Source of the DNA: Lachnospiraceae bacterium
Lineage (GTDB): Bacteria; Bacillota_A; Clostridia; Lachnospirales; Lachnospiraceae
Assembly: GCA_003446335.1 (NCBI GenBank)
Contig: DMAZ01000159.1
Location: 1 to 5,130, forward strand
Reading direction: 5' to 3'
DNA length: 5,130 nucleotides
Positions 5,105-5,130 of this stretch are shown piece after piece (positions within the stretch are counted from its first letter, which is position 1; each line of letters begins with the position of its first letter). The translations under genes and the position numbers were made by a program. Below the pieces are notes generated by a model. That model searched no databases, had not been told where the DNA came from, and was given only the letters and a program-made list of their open reading frames with translations.

Positions 5105-5130
5105 CGCAGAGGATGGGATTCGAACCCATG
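5105..5130 (-). tRNA. tRNA gene, 3' part only (isotype not determined)
   Basis: The minus strand from the right edge reads ATGGG-TTCGAAT-CCCAT (5129-5113), a standard T-arm, then CCTCTGC (5112-5106) as the 3' acceptor strand and discriminator G at 5105. No CCA is encoded. The gene continues beyond the window, so the anticodon is not visible. The predicted 5' acceptor would be GCAGAGG. Discriminator G is compatible with serine but not proof. The terminator at 5021-5066 follows it. Confidence 0.85.

Noticed and set aside
185..5130. Genomic island inserted between two tRNA genes
   Set aside because: tRNA genes bracket the block, but I see no integrase, no direct repeat of a tRNA 3' end beyond the shared T-arm consensus, and only housekeeping-type genes between them.

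Overview
The window reads as a stretch of chromosome from a low-to-moderate GC Gram-positive anaerobe, most likely a Clostridia/Lachnospiraceae-type Firmicute. The grounds are strong AGGAGG-type ribosome binding sites, sigma-A-like promoters, a PerR-like Fur-family repressor, a CobS whose N-terminus resembles those I recall from that group, and tRNA genes without an encoded CCA. The taxonomic call is inference. Every gene I can support lies on the minus strand, so transcription runs from right to left, and long plus-strand frames are antisense shadows.

In transcription order: (1) the 3' part of a tRNA gene enters at the right edge (5105-5130) and is followed by a strong intrinsic terminator (5021-5066). 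(2) A compact cobS-cobC pair (5004-4216 and 4200-3652, 15 nt apart) encodes the last steps of cobalamin nucleotide-loop assembly: the membrane cobalamin synthase and alpha-ribazole phosphatase. No promoter or cobalamin riboswitch is visible between the terminator and cobS. (3) A PerR-like metal-dependent repressor gene (3517-3116) has its own candidate promoter, flanked by two copies of a 13-bp direct repeat, and ends in a terminator whose loop contains the stop codon. (4) A single 807-codon gene (2944-521) fuses a GDP-mannose pyrophosphorylase-like domain, a type II phosphomannose-isomerase-like cupin and a complete class I phosphomannose isomerase. (5) After about 150 bp of hairpin-forming spacer comes a tRNA-Ser(GGA) gene (274-185) with a well-formed promoter and UP-like A/T tract. 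(6) The leftmost 184 bp hold no gene that I can see, only inverted repeats.

The genes fall into separate units (B12 assembly, peroxide/metal-responsive regulation, GDP-mannose supply, tRNA) rather than one pathway. The most interesting item is the fused mannose enzyme. Its C-terminal isomerase keeps all expected catalytic residues, while the middle cupin has lost its metal-site Glu-His pair and the N-terminal nucleotidyltransferase departs from the family consensus at a metal-binding Asp. This suggests domain replacement after fusion, or a changed activity. I see no CRISPR array, insertion sequence, phage gene or defence system.
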